The notes: generated by a model from the sequence alone, not told the origin. Numbered from the stretch's first letter, positions 1-7,558 are shown. The stretch: 64,000 bases of DNA from Zhihengliuella sp. ISTPL4 (GCF_002848265.1 NZ_CP025422.1:1766727-1830726), one strand, 5' to 3'. Numbers and translations are program-made.

Positions 1-1
1 G

Positions 2-55
2 CAGGCGGAGCTGGACGAGATCGCCGTCCGGTCGCGGACGGAGGGATCGGCATGA
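2..55 (+). CDS. fliJ: C-terminal end of the gene upstream of fliK, probably fliJ (partial)
   Basis: Only the last 17 codons lie in the window. They form a short, charged, helical-looking tail and end with TGA at 53-55, which overlaps the ATG of fliK by 4 bases (ATGA). FliJ is a small coiled-coil export chaperone that commonly precedes fliK, so the assignment rests on position. The sequence itself is too short to identify the protein. Confidence 0.45.
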   Translation, partial: QAELDEIAVRSRTEGSA

Positions 56-1359
56 CCGCCCTCGATCTCCTCATCGCTCTGGACGCACGTACCGTGCGTC
101 CCTCCGCCCCGGCCACCCGCACCGGCTCGCCCGGTGCGGCCGCGTTCGCCGCGGCCGTCCGAGATGCGGCTCGAGAGACAGCGCCCAGCGGTTCCGGTGC
201 GGCCGAAGGCACCGCTGCCGAGTCCGCGGCCGACGAGGATCCCGCGGTCACCGTCCCGACCGAGGGCGCCGCCGCCCTGCTGCCGATCCCCGTGTCGTCG
301 ACGCCCTCTGGGGTGAATGCACCGCCGGCGATCCTCCCCGCCGAACCGGACGCGGAGGGGCTGCCGACCTCGCCGCCCGCGACGACCGAGACCACTCCGC
401 CGGTCGTGCGACAGCCCCTTTCGTCTGTGCCAGGTCACGACACGCTCCCCCCGACCGTTCAGGGCCCGACGGAGACCACGACGACTCCGGCTTCCCGGGT
501 TGCCGAAACCTCGAAGCCCGCGGCGTCGCCATCCGACGCCGAGAAGGCCCTGTCGGCACCGGCCTTCCCGATGTCGGCGCCGTCGTCCGCACCGTCTCCG
601 GATCCGACGACCCCCGGCGCCGGTGTCGGGAGCGGGAGCGCCACCGGCACGGACGGCTCGCTGCCCGCAGGTTCTGCGGCGGCACCGGCGCGCCCGTCGA
701 TCGTGCCCTCGCCCTCCGCCGCGGAGGCGACGACCGCCGACGCGGTCCGGGTACCGAGGACACCCTCGATCCCCGCGTCGGTCGCGACGCCGGCCGCGGC
801 ACCGCCGAGCGTCGACCCCGTGGCGGCGGGGGCCGCTGCCGCCCCGAGCCCGGTCGCGGCCACCGCACCCGCCCCCGCGGTCCCGCCGGCCGCGGCGCCC
901 GCGCCCGTCCGCCCGGCGCTCCTCCCGCAGGTCACCGCTCCCGTGTTGTCCCTCGCCCAGGCCGCAGACGGCGACCACCGGATCACCCTCACCGTCTCGC
1001 CGGAGAACCTGGGCCCTGTGACGGTGCGGGCGCACATCGCCGGATCCGCGATCCGCATCGAACTGCAGGCGCCGGGAGAGCTCGGGCGCGACGCGCTCCG
1101 CGCCATCCTCGTCGACCTCCGCCGCGATCTCGCGATCGCCGCCCCGCAGGCCACCCTCAGTCTCGCGACGTCCGACGGCTCGTCCTCGTCGCCTCAGCAC
1201 GGGACGGCGCAGGGCGGTCAGACCGGCAGCAGCGGCCCCGATGGTCAGCGGCAACAGGCCGCCCCGCGTGTGCCCTTCACCCCGCCGACGCCCGCTGAGC
1301 CCCCGTCTCCGCCCGCACCGCCCGTCGCCCCGCCCGGCGGCATCGACGTCTACGCCTGA
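52..1359 (+). CDS. fliK: flagellar hook-length control protein FliK
   Basis: FliK is exported during hook assembly and acts as a molecular ruler that switches FlhB substrate specificity. The 435-residue protein is Ala/Pro/Ser/Thr-rich and of low complexity over about residues 10-285, as is usual for FliK. A compact C-terminal domain follows at about 290-385 and carries the family signature VSPENLGPVTVRAHI. A second Pro-rich tail follows. The start overlaps the upstream stop, and flgD begins 14 bp downstream. FliK is poorly conserved, so the call rests on the C-terminal motif and on position before flgD-flgE. Confidence 0.85.
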   Translation: MTALDLLIALDARTVRPSAPATRTGSPGAAAFAAAVRDAARETAPSGSGAAEGTAAESAADEDPAVTVPTEGAAALLPIPVSSTPSGVNAPPAILPAEPDAEGLPTSPPATTETTPPVVRQPLSSVPGHDTLPPTVQGPTETTTTPASRVAETSKPAASPSDAEKALSAPAFPMSAPSSAPSPDPTTPGAGVGSGSATGTDGSLPAGSAAAPARPSIVPSPSAAEATTADAVRVPRTPSIPASVATPAAAPPSVDPVAAGAAAAPSPVAATAPAPAVPPAAAPAPVRPALLPQVTAPVLSLAQAADGDHRITLTVSPENLGPVTVRAHIAGSAIRIELQAPGELGRDALRAILVDLRRDLAIAAPQATLSLATSDGSSSSPQHGTAQGGQTGSSGPDGQRQQAAPRVPFTPPTPAEPPSPPAPPVAPPGGIDVYA

Positions 1360-1373
1360 CCAGAGAGGACTCC

Positions 1374-1832
1374 ATGACCACGGTCGACTCCATCACCGGC
1401 ACCCTGCCCCCGGGAGCCACGCCGACGTCCGGCGTGCAGACCGGCAGCACGACACCGGCGGCCGAGCGCAAGAAGACGCTCGACTCCGAGGTGTTCCTCA
1501 AGCTCCTCGTGACGCAGCTCACCAACCAGGATCCGAGCTCGCCGATGAACACGAACGAGATGATCTCGCAGACCACGCAGCTCGCCTCCATGGAACAGCT
1601 GACGGCGCTCGCCTCGACGAGCACCGAGAGCTTCGCCCTGAGCATGCGGCAGACCGCCGCCGCCCTGCTCGGGCAGGAAGCGCAGTACGTCGACGCCGAC
1701 GGCGTCACGCAGAAGGGCATCGTCACCGCCGTCTCCTATGCGGGGGCCATCCCCACCGTGACCATCGGCGAGAAGTCGATCTCCCTCGACGCCGTCTCCG
1801 GCGTCTCCCTCGTCCCCGGCACCGCTGCCTGA
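1374..1832 (+). CDS. flgD: flagellar hook capping/assembly protein FlgD
   Basis: FlgD forms the scaffold cap on which hook subunits polymerise. At 152 residues it is short compared with the enteric protein of about 230. The diagnostic N-terminal segment is present at about residues 41-75: FLKLLVTQLTNQDP followed by an MNTNEMISQTTQLASMEQL-type stretch. Only a reduced C-terminal beta domain follows, a form seen in many Gram-positive FlgD proteins. It is preceded by AGAGAGGACTCC as ribosome binding site and lies between fliK and flgE in the usual hook order. Confidence 0.93.
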   Translation: MTTVDSITGTLPPGATPTSGVQTGSTTPAAERKKTLDSEVFLKLLVTQLTNQDPSSPMNTNEMISQTTQLASMEQLTALASTSTESFALSMRQTAAALLGQEAQYVDADGVTQKGIVTAVSYAGAIPTVTIGEKSISLDAVSGVSLVPGTAA

Positions 1833-1857
1833 CCCCGCTCCCCAGAAAGGCACCACC

Positions 1858-3018
1858 ATGCTCCGCTCGCTCTTCTCCGGTATCTCCGGACTCCGCTCGC
1901 ACCAGACCATGCTCGACGTCACGGGCAACAACATCGCCAACGTCAACACGACGGGCTTCAAGGCGTCGTCCGTGCAGTTCCAGGACTCCCTCTCACAGCT
2001 GCTGCGCAACTCGATGCTGCCGCAGCAGGCAACCGGCGGGCAGAACCCCGCCCAGGTCGGGCTGGGCGTCCAGGTCGCCGGTATCAGCACCAACTTCGCC
2101 GGTGGCGCCCCGCAGCCGACCGGCGTGCCCACCGACCTGATGATCTCGGGCGACGGATTCTTCGTCGTGCGCTCCGGCGGCGAGACGCTGTACACCCGCA
2201 ATGGCGGGTTCACGTTCGACGCGAGCGGCCGTCTCGTCGGCGCCGGGGGCGCGCTCGTCCAGGGATGGACGGCGCGCAACGGCGCGATCGTCCCCGGGCA
2301 GGGCATCGGCGACATCACCCTGCCGGTCGGCGCCCTCAGCCCGGCCGCCGCCACCACCACCGCACGCGCCACCGGCAACCTGCCGTCGGGCGCCGCGGTC
2401 GGCGAGACGCTCGTGCGCGACATCAAGACCTACGCAGCGGACGGCTCCGCATCCACCCTGCGGCTCACCTTCACGCGCAGCGCGACCGGCTGGAACGTCA
2501 CGGACGGCGCGGGCGCGAGCACCGCACTGACCTTCACCGACGGCGTGCAGAACGGCGCCGGGAGCATCGTGTCCGGCGGGGTCACCGTCGACCTGTCCGG
2601 CGTGACCGGATTCGCCGACGTCAGCGACATCGCCATCAAGGAGCAGAACGGCAAGCCGGCCGGCACGCTGAGCTCCTACGCCCTGACGAACGACGGCAGC
2701 CTCGTCGGCACGTTCAGCAACGGTGACACCCAGGTGCTGGCCCGCATCGCGCTGGCCGGATTCGTGAACCCCGGCGGCCTGGAGAAGGTGGGCTCCTCGC
2801 AGTTCCGTCCGAGCGGCAACTCCGGTCAGGCCGAGCTCGGACAGCCCGGCACCGGCGGTCTCGGTGGCATCATCAGCGGCGCGCTCGAGATGTCGAACGT
2901 CGACCTGTCGCAGGAGTTCACGAACCTCATCGTCGCGCAGCGGGGTTTCCAGGCGAACGCCCGCATCATCACCACGAGCGACGAGGTGCTGCAGGAGCTC
3001 ACGAACCTCAAGCGCTGA
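1858..3018 (+). CDS. flgE: flagellar hook protein FlgE
   Basis: FlgE is the structural subunit of the flagellar hook. The 386-residue protein has the N-terminal rod/hook helix (residues about 8-28, with TGNNIANVNTTGFK following) and the matching C-terminal helix, with QEFTNLIVAQRGFQANARII near the end. These terminal helices form the D0 domain of axial proteins, and the middle is a variable beta-rich region. It starts 25 bp after flgD with AGAAAGG upstream of the ATG. A long hairpin directly follows its stop codon, so transcription of the fliK-flgD-flgE run probably ends here. Confidence 0.95.
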   Translation: MLRSLFSGISGLRSHQTMLDVTGNNIANVNTTGFKASSVQFQDSLSQLLRNSMLPQQATGGQNPAQVGLGVQVAGISTNFAGGAPQPTGVPTDLMISGDGFFVVRSGGETLYTRNGGFTFDASGRLVGAGGALVQGWTARNGAIVPGQGIGDITLPVGALSPAAATTTARATGNLPSGAAVGETLVRDIKTYAADGSASTLRLTFTRSATGWNVTDGAGASTALTFTDGVQNGAGSIVSGGVTVDLSGVTGFADVSDIAIKEQNGKPAGTLSSYALTNDGSLVGTFSNGDTQVLARIALAGFVNPGGLEKVGSSQFRPSGNSGQAELGQPGTGGLGGIISGALEMSNVDLSQEFTNLIVAQRGFQANARIITTSDEVLQELTNLKR

Positions 3019-3028
3019 CCCCGTCCCC

Positions 3029-3104
3029 GAGACCCCGTCTTGTCGCCGAGGCCCCGCCGTATCCACGTGGATACGGCGGGGCCTCGGGGACAGGACGGGG
3101 TCTC
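3029..3104. terminator. very long near-perfect hairpin between convergent flgE and M23 peptidase genes
   Basis: Bases 3029-3066 pair with 3067-3104 about a central CACGTG. Of 38 possible pairs only one is a mismatch (3045/3088) and one is G-U (3040/3093). It fills the 100-bp gap between two convergent stop codons, so it most likely terminates transcription in both directions. There is no clear U-tract, which is common for terminators in high-GC Gram-positives. Confidence 0.8.
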
Positions 3105-3118
3105 GCGGGTTTGCGGGG

Positions 3119-4516
3119 TCAGACGTAGATGCCCCGCTGCTCCATGAAGAGCACGGGATTGGTGTAGCCGCCGTTGATGTAGACCTCGAAGTGCAGGTGG
3201 CAGCCGAACGAGCGTCCCGTGTCGCCGGCATACGCGATGACCTGACCCGACTGCACCCACTGCCCGCTGCGGACGATGATGCCGCCGGGCTTGATGTGCG
3301 CGTACCCCGTGCTGACGCCGCCGCCGTGCTGGATGCGCACGTAGTTGCCGTAGTTCCCGTTCGGGCCGGCGTAGTCCACCGTGCCCGAGTTCGCGGCATA
3401 GATCGCGGCGCCGCAACCGTTGGCGAGGTCGGCCCCGTAGTGGAAGCTCGACGAGCAGCCCCGCGGACCGCAGATGGGCGTGCGCGGACCGTAGCTCGAG
3501 CTCCGTGCCCCTCCATGCGGGCGCACCCAGCCGCCGTTGCCCGGCGTGCCGCCACCGCCACCACCGCCGCCACCGCCACCACTCGTCCCGCCAGCGGCGG
3601 CCGCCGCGGCTGCCGCTGCTGCCGCCGCCGCGGCCTCGCGCTTGCGGCGGGCTTCCTCCTCCCGTCGACGCGCCTCGACGCCCGCCTGGTACCCCGCGAC
3701 CGTCTTGGTCGTGGTGTCCTTGAGCGCCGCCAGCTGCGCCTTGAGGGTCTCGAGGTTGGCGGCCTGCTCGTCGAGCGCTGCCTGCGCGGCGTCCGCCGCC
3801 TGCTGCGCCGCGACCATCTTCTGCTCCGCCACCTGCTGCAGGCGGTCGCGCTCGTCCCTGGCGACCTGGGCCTGGGCACTCAGCGCCTGCGCCGTGTTGC
3901 GCGCCGAGACGGCGTTGTCGTAGGTCGTCTGGTTGTACTCGAGGAACTTGTTCATCGTGCCCAGGCGCGACAGCAGCTCGTCGGCGTTGGCACCCGATCC
4001 CGCGAAGAACAGCTCCAGCGCGGTGTCGTCGCCGCCGCTGCGATAGAGCTGGGCCGCGACCTGGCCGGCCTTCTTCGCCGTCTCGTCCGCCAGCGCCGAC
4101 TGCTCGTCGGCCTGAGCCTGCAGCGTGTCGGCCTCGGTGATCGCCGCGAAGTAGGCCTGCTGCGCCTCGAAGAACTCATCCGACGCGACCTGCGCGGCGG
4201 CCTGCGTTTCCGCGACCTTGCGCTCCAGCGACTGGATCAACCCCTGGATCCGGGTGACCTCACCGGCCTTGGCCGCCTCGTTGCTCTTCGCGCGCTGCAC
4301 GTCGTCCCAGCTCGGGTACGACGCGGCATGTGCAGCCGTGACCCCCGACCCGACGCCGAAGGCTGCGAGCGCGACCACGCCCAGCGCGCCGATCCCGAAG
4401 GCGCTGCGGCGACTGATCGGCTGGCCCCACAGGGCGCCGCGCTCGGCCGCCGTCGGCGCGCATCCGCACTCCTCGGCCGCCGTCGCTGCGGCCTTCTCCA
4501 CGTTCCGATCCCGCAC
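3119..4516 (-). CDS. secreted M23-family peptidoglycan endopeptidase with long coiled coil
   Basis: Predicted zinc endopeptidase that cleaves cell-wall cross-bridges. The 465-residue protein has a Cys-containing N-terminus, then a twin-arginine-like SRR motif (residues 35-37), a hydrophobic stretch to about 62 and an AHA-A type cleavage site. A long Ala/Glu/Gln coiled coil runs from about 72 to 300, followed by a poly-Ala and poly-Gly linker. The C-terminal LytM/M23 domain has HYGAD near 358 and HLHFE near 438 as zinc and catalytic residues. The start is GTG preceded by AAGGGAG. It is transcribed against the flagellar genes, but a sigma-28-like promoter lies upstream, suggesting a role in flagellum insertion or the motility programme. 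The coiled-coil plus M23 layout also resembles division and wall-remodelling NlpC/EnvC-type proteins. Confidence 0.85.
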   Translation of the reverse strand: MRDRNVEKAAATAAEECGCAPTAAERGALWGQPISRRSAFGIGALGVVALAAFGVGSGVTAAHAASYPSWDDVQRAKSNEAAKAGEVTRIQGLIQSLERKVAETQAAAQVASDEFFEAQQAYFAAITEADTLQAQADEQSALADETAKKAGQVAAQLYRSGGDDTALELFFAGSGANADELLSRLGTMNKFLEYNQTTYDNAVSARNTAQALSAQAQVARDERDRLQQVAEQKMVAAQQAADAAQAALDEQAANLETLKAQLAALKDTTTKTVAGYQAGVEARRREEEARRKREAAAAAAAAAAAAAAGGTSGGGGGGGGGGGTPGNGGWVRPHGGARSSSYGPRTPICGPRGCSSSFHYGADLANGCGAAIYAANSGTVDYAGPNGNYGNYVRIQHGGGVSTGYAHIKPGGIIVRSGQWVQSGQVIAYAGDTGRSFGCHLHFEVYINGGYTNPVLFMEQRGIYV

Positions 4517-4560
4517 AAGGCTCCCTTCGCCCGCTGCTCATCGTCCCCCGCTCCTCCTCC

Positions 4561-4587
4561 CTATCGGCGACGACGCGCCCTCCGTGA
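4561..4587 (-). promoter_or_regulatory. sigma-28-like promoter of the M23 peptidase gene
   Basis: On the minus strand the sequence reads TCAC, 15 bp, GCCGATAG. The -10 element matches 7 of 8 positions of the flagellar sigma consensus GCCGATAA, and the spacing is exactly 15. The -35 TCAC is weaker (TAAA consensus) but close to the TAAC of the two other flagellar promoters in this window. The leader to the GTG start would be about 38 nt and contains an AAGGGAG ribosome binding site. Confidence 0.55.
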
Positions 4588-4616
4588 GAAAGATCGCACC
4601 CGCCCCGCCCCGCCGC

Positions 4617-4643
4617 TAACGACGCGCAGAGCCCGGCCGACAG
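4617..4643 (+). promoter_or_regulatory. sigma-28-like promoter of the flbD-motA-motB operon
   Basis: TAAC, 15 bp, GCCGACAG matches the flagellar sigma consensus TAAA-N15-GCCGATAA at 3 of 4 and 6 of 8 positions with the exact spacer. It lies in the divergent gap upstream of flbD, about 30 bp from the opposing promoter of the M23 gene. Transcription from about 4650 would give a leader of roughly 67 nt before flbD. Confidence 0.65.
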
Positions 4644-4650
4644 TCCCCTT

Positions 4651-4710
4651 CGACGGCCCAGGACGGGCCGTCGGTTCCCCGCTTCCGAGCGGGGCGAGCT
4701 TTCCAGGATG
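4651..4710 (+). promoter_or_regulatory. structured 5' leader of flbD with possible CsrA sites
   Basis: Two hairpins fill the predicted leader. The first pairs 4651-4659 with 4665-4673 (9 perfect pairs) and exposes the loop AGGAC at 4660-4664. The second pairs CCCCGC (4677-4682) with GCGGGG (4689-4694). A second AGGATG at 4705-4710 overlaps the likely Shine-Dalgarno of flbD. A GGA in a hairpin loop plus a GGA at the ribosome binding site is the layout of known CsrA targets, and csrA is encoded at the end of this cluster. The regulation is inferred; the hairpins are directly visible. Confidence 0.45.
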
Positions 4711-4716
4711 GAGCCC

Positions 4717-4971
4717 ATGATCGTCCTCACGCGCCTGAACCGTTCCCGGTTCGCGGTGAACCCCGACCTGATCGAACGTGTCCAGGCCACGCCGGACACG
4801 ACGATCATGATGGTCGACGGCGCGACCTTCGTCGTCACGGAGACGATGGACGACGTGATCGCCCGCATCACCCGCTTCCGCGCCGGCGTGCTCGCGACCG
4901 CTGCCGCGCTGGTCGCCTCCGATGCTGAGGACCCGCATGCCGGCACTCCCGTCACGGGAGGGGACGCCTGA
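4717..4971 (+). CDS. flbD: FlbD (SwrD-type) flagellar protein
   Basis: Small protein of the FlbD/SwrD family found between flgE and motA in Gram-positive flagellar operons; in Bacillus it supports stator power. With the ATG at 4717 it has 84 residues and begins MIVLTRLNRSRFAVNPDLIE, the typical opening, followed by the TTIMMVDGATFVVTETMDDV segment. An ATG at 4708 would add three residues, but the AGGATGGAG ahead of 4717 fits a ribosome binding site better. The tail after residue about 60 is Ala-rich. The stop overlaps the motA start by 1 base. It is first gene of the operon behind the sigma-28-like promoter. Confidence 0.85.
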   Translation: MIVLTRLNRSRFAVNPDLIERVQATPDTTIMMVDGATFVVTETMDDVIARITRFRAGVLATAAALVASDAEDPHAGTPVTGGDA

Positions 4972-5783
4972 TGGACCCGTCGCTCATCCTCGGGCTCGTC
5001 CTCGCGTTCGGCGCCCTCATCGCCATGATCAACCTGGAGGGCGCGACGATCGGGTCGCTTCTCCTCCCCGCGCCGATGGTGCTCGTCTTCGGCGCCACGA
5101 TCGCGGTCGGGCTCGCCAGCGGGACGCTGCGCGACGCTCTGCATGCCGTGAAGTCCCTCCCCCGTGCCTTCCGCGGCGAGCGGCGCACCGCGCAGAGCAC
5201 GATCGACACCGTGGTCGGCTACGCCGAGAAAGCCCGTTCCGAAGGATTGCTCGCCCTGGAGCAGGGGCTGGACGAGGAGAAGGATCCGTTCCTGCGGCAG
5301 GCCCTGCAGAGCATCGCCGACGGCACCGACGCGGAGGACCTGCGCGTCCTCCTCGAGGACGAGCTGACGTCCACCGCCGCACGCAACCGCACCGCTTCGC
5401 GCTTCTACATGACCCTCGGCGGGTTCGCGCCCACCGTCGGCATCATCGGTACGGTCGTCTCCCTCACCCACGTGCTGGAGAAGCTTGACAAGCCGGACAC
5501 CCTCGGACCCATGATCGCCGCCGCCTTCGTGGCGACGCTGTGGGGCCTGCTGTCGGCGAACTTCATCTGGCTGCCGATCGGCGGCCGCCTGCAGCGTCTC
5601 GGCGAGCTGGAGCTCGAGCGCATGACCGTCCTCATGGAGGGCATGCTCGCGGTCCAGGCCGGCGCCGCCCCCGCGCACGTCCGCGAGCGGCTGAGCGCGC
5701 TCGTCTCCGACCGTTCCCCCGGCCGCTCCCGCCGCCGCGAGCAGCCGGCGGAGGCGGAGGAGCACGAGGATCTCTTCTCATGA
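4971..5783 (+). CDS. motA: flagellar motor stator protein MotA
   Basis: MotA is the membrane subunit of the proton-driven stator that pushes on FliG. The 270-residue protein shows four membrane segments (about 4-22, 28-50, 150-170 and 180-203) and a long cytoplasmic loop between the second and third. The conserved block GFAPTVGIIGTVVSLTHVLE (151-170) carries the proline of the channel region. A charged Arg/Glu tail ends the protein. It overlaps motB by ATGA at 5780-5783, consistent with coupled translation of the stator pair. Confidence 0.95.
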   Translation: MDPSLILGLVLAFGALIAMINLEGATIGSLLLPAPMVLVFGATIAVGLASGTLRDALHAVKSLPRAFRGERRTAQSTIDTVVGYAEKARSEGLLALEQGLDEEKDPFLRQALQSIADGTDAEDLRVLLEDELTSTAARNRTASRFYMTLGGFAPTVGIIGTVVSLTHVLEKLDKPDTLGPMIAAAFVATLWGLLSANFIWLPIGGRLQRLGELELERMTVLMEGMLAVQAGAAPAHVRERLSALVSDRSPGRSRRREQPAEAEEHEDLFS

Positions 5784-6589
5784 GCGTGCGCACCCGACGC
5801 CGCGTCCAGGAGTCCGAGCACAGCGGGCCGGATGAGCGCTGGATGGCGTCCTACCTCGACATGGTGACGGTGCTGATGTGCATGTTCATCGTGCTGTTCG
5901 CGATGTCGACCGTCGATCAGGAGAAGTTCGAAGCCCTCAGCGCCTCCCTCGCCACGGGTTTCGGCCAGGAGCCCTCGGACGACGTCGACGTGACGAGCGG
6001 CGTCGTCGTCCCCCCAGAGCTCGTGGACGACGAGGGCGAGGACTTCGCCGACACCGGACTCGAGGCCGCGCAGCGCGAATTCGATGAGCTGTCCGCCCTG
6101 CGTGAGCGCCTGCGGCAGGTGCTCGCCGAGCGGGGGCTCGAGACCGACGTCACCTTCACGATCGACGAGCGCGGGCTGACCATCGGGCTCGTGAGCGCGG
6201 AGACCTTCTTCACCACCAACAGCACGGATCTCAGTCCCGCCGCGACGCAGGTGCTGGACGCCCTCGGGTCCGTTCTCCTCACCGCCCCCAATGAGATCTC
6301 GGTGGAGGGACATGCCGACGCCCGCGGCGCCGTCGCGCCGTTCCCGACCAACTGGGAACTCTCCGCGGGACGCTCCACCCAGGTCCTGCGCTACCTCGTG
6401 GAGGCGGCCGGCCTGCCACCCGCGCACCTCAAGTCCGTGGGCTTCGGCGACACCCGCCCCGTCGCCGCCGGAGGCACCCCGGAGCAGCTCGCGGAGAATC
6501 GCCGCGTCGACATCGTGATCCTCTCCGACGCCAGCGAGGAGGTGCGAGCGCTGATCCCTGCCGCGGGTGCCGCGCAGACCTCCCCCTGA
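5780..6589 (+). CDS. motB: flagellar motor stator protein MotB
   Basis: MotB pairs with MotA and anchors the stator to peptidoglycan. The 269-residue protein starts at the ATG overlapping the motA stop. Its single membrane helix (about 24-44) contains the proton-binding aspartate D27 in SYLDMVTVLM. An OmpA-like peptidoglycan-binding domain occupies about 150-255, with VEGHADARG and the closing ENRRVDIVIL motif. A Glu/Asp-rich linker lies between. fliL, which often follows motB in related clusters, is absent; fliM comes next after a promoter. Confidence 0.95.
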   Translation: MSVRTRRRVQESEHSGPDERWMASYLDMVTVLMCMFIVLFAMSTVDQEKFEALSASLATGFGQEPSDDVDVTSGVVVPPELVDDEGEDFADTGLEAAQREFDELSALRERLRQVLAERGLETDVTFTIDERGLTIGLVSAETFFTTNSTDLSPAATQVLDALGSVLLTAPNEISVEGHADARGAVAPFPTNWELSAGRSTQVLRYLVEAAGLPPAHLKSVGFGDTRPVAAGGTPEQLAENRRVDIVILSDASEEVRALIPAAGAAQTSP

Positions 6590-6596
6590 TCCGCCC

Positions 6597-6623
6597 TAAC
6601 GCACGCCGATCACCGCCCGATAG
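6597..6623 (+). promoter_or_regulatory. sigma-28-like promoter of the fliM operon
   Basis: TAAC, 15 bp, CCCGATAG matches the flagellar sigma consensus at 3 of 4 and 6 of 8 positions with exact spacing. It begins 8 bp after the motB stop. Transcription would begin near 6629-6631, directly at the fliM start codons, so the fliM transcript is probably leaderless. Confidence 0.62.
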
Positions 6624-6631
6624 TCGGGTTC

Positions 6632-7558
6632 GTGGTGATGGATGACGGCGTGCGCTCGCGAGTGCGCGCGGAAACGGCGACCGCCGACGTCGAGGTCTAC
6701 GACTTCGGGCGGGCGGCGACGCTGTCGCGCGAACACGCCCGCACCCTGGAGCTCGCGTTCGAGACGTTCGCCCGTCAGTGGTCGGCCCAGCTCTCGGGCA
6801 AGATCCACGTGCGCGCGACCATCGCCGTCGAGCACGTGGGCATGCTCACCTACGGCGAATACGCGCAGTCGCTGCCCACGACCACGACCATGATCGTGTG
6901 TGCGCTGCCGGACTCCGACGAGCGCATGATCGTGCAGGTGCCGATTCCGACCGCGACGTCCTGGATCGTGCAGATGGTCGGCGGCAGGGTCATCGCCACC
7001 GCCGAGGACCGCACGTTCACGCCGATCGAGCAGGCCCTCATCCGCTCACTCATCGACGACGCGATCGATCATCTCACCGGCAGCCTCGACGGCTTGCTGC
7101 CCACCGGGATCGGCGTCGCCGGCATCCAGTACAGCTCTCAGTTCGCGCAGGTCGCCGCCGCCGCAGAGCCGGTGATCGTGGCGCGTCTGTCGATGCGCCA
7201 CGGCGGCAGGACCGTCCCCGCCAGCATCATGCTCCCCGCCTCGGTGCTCGCCGGCTTCGCGGTACGCGCCTCCGACGCCGACCGCTCCGAGACCCCCGGC
7301 CTCGTGCGCCGGCAGGTGGAGGCGACTCCGGTCGAGATGGCGCTCCGACTGGCACCGCGGACGGTGCTGCCTCGCGACGTGCTCGACCTCGCCGTGGGCG
7401 ACCTGCTCCCCCTGCCGCACGCCGCCGACCGCCCGATGCTCCTCACCGTCGGCGACCAGACCGTCGCGACCGCAGCCGTCGGCAGCGCCGGCGCCCGCCT
7501 CGCCTGCGTCGTGACCGCCACCATCCCCGCTACCGCCCCCGCTCAGGAGTCCGCGTGA
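6632..7558 (+). CDS. fliM: flagellar motor switch protein FliM (no N-terminal CheY-binding motif)
   Basis: FliM is the middle layer of the C-ring switch. The protein has about 306-308 residues. The start may be GTG 6632, GTG 6635 or ATG 6638, all just after the predicted transcription start and without a Shine-Dalgarno. The CheC-like middle domain and C-terminal SPOA domain are recognisable (for example PRTVLPRDVLDLAVGDLLPL near the end). The N-terminal LSQxEIDALL-type CheY-binding motif found in most FliM proteins is missing: the protein opens with acidic and Arg residues and enters the middle domain at once. The stop overlaps fliN by GTGA. Confidence 0.85.
   Translation: MVMDDGVRSRVRAETATADVEVYDFGRAATLSREHARTLELAFETFARQWSAQLSGKIHVRATIAVEHVGMLTYGEYAQSLPTTTTMIVCALPDSDERMIVQVPIPTATSWIVQMVGGRVIATAEDRTFTPIEQALIRSLIDDAIDHLTGSLDGLLPTGIGVAGIQYSSQFAQVAAAAEPVIVARLSMRHGGRTVPASIMLPASVLAGFAVRASDADRSETPGLVRRQVEATPVEMALRLAPRTVLPRDVLDLAVGDLLPLPHAADRPMLLTVGDQTVATAAVGSAGARLACVVTATIPATAPAQESA

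Noticed and set aside
3537..3640. Trinucleotide repeats (poly-Ala and poly-Gly codons) as a possible phase-variable tract
   Set aside because: They encode the flexible linker of the M23 protein in frame. Repeats of three bases cannot switch the frame.
2864..4720. Open frame on the plus strand through the M23 peptidase gene
   Set aside because: Low-complexity translation, no ribosome binding site, and the opposite strand encodes a clear M23 domain.
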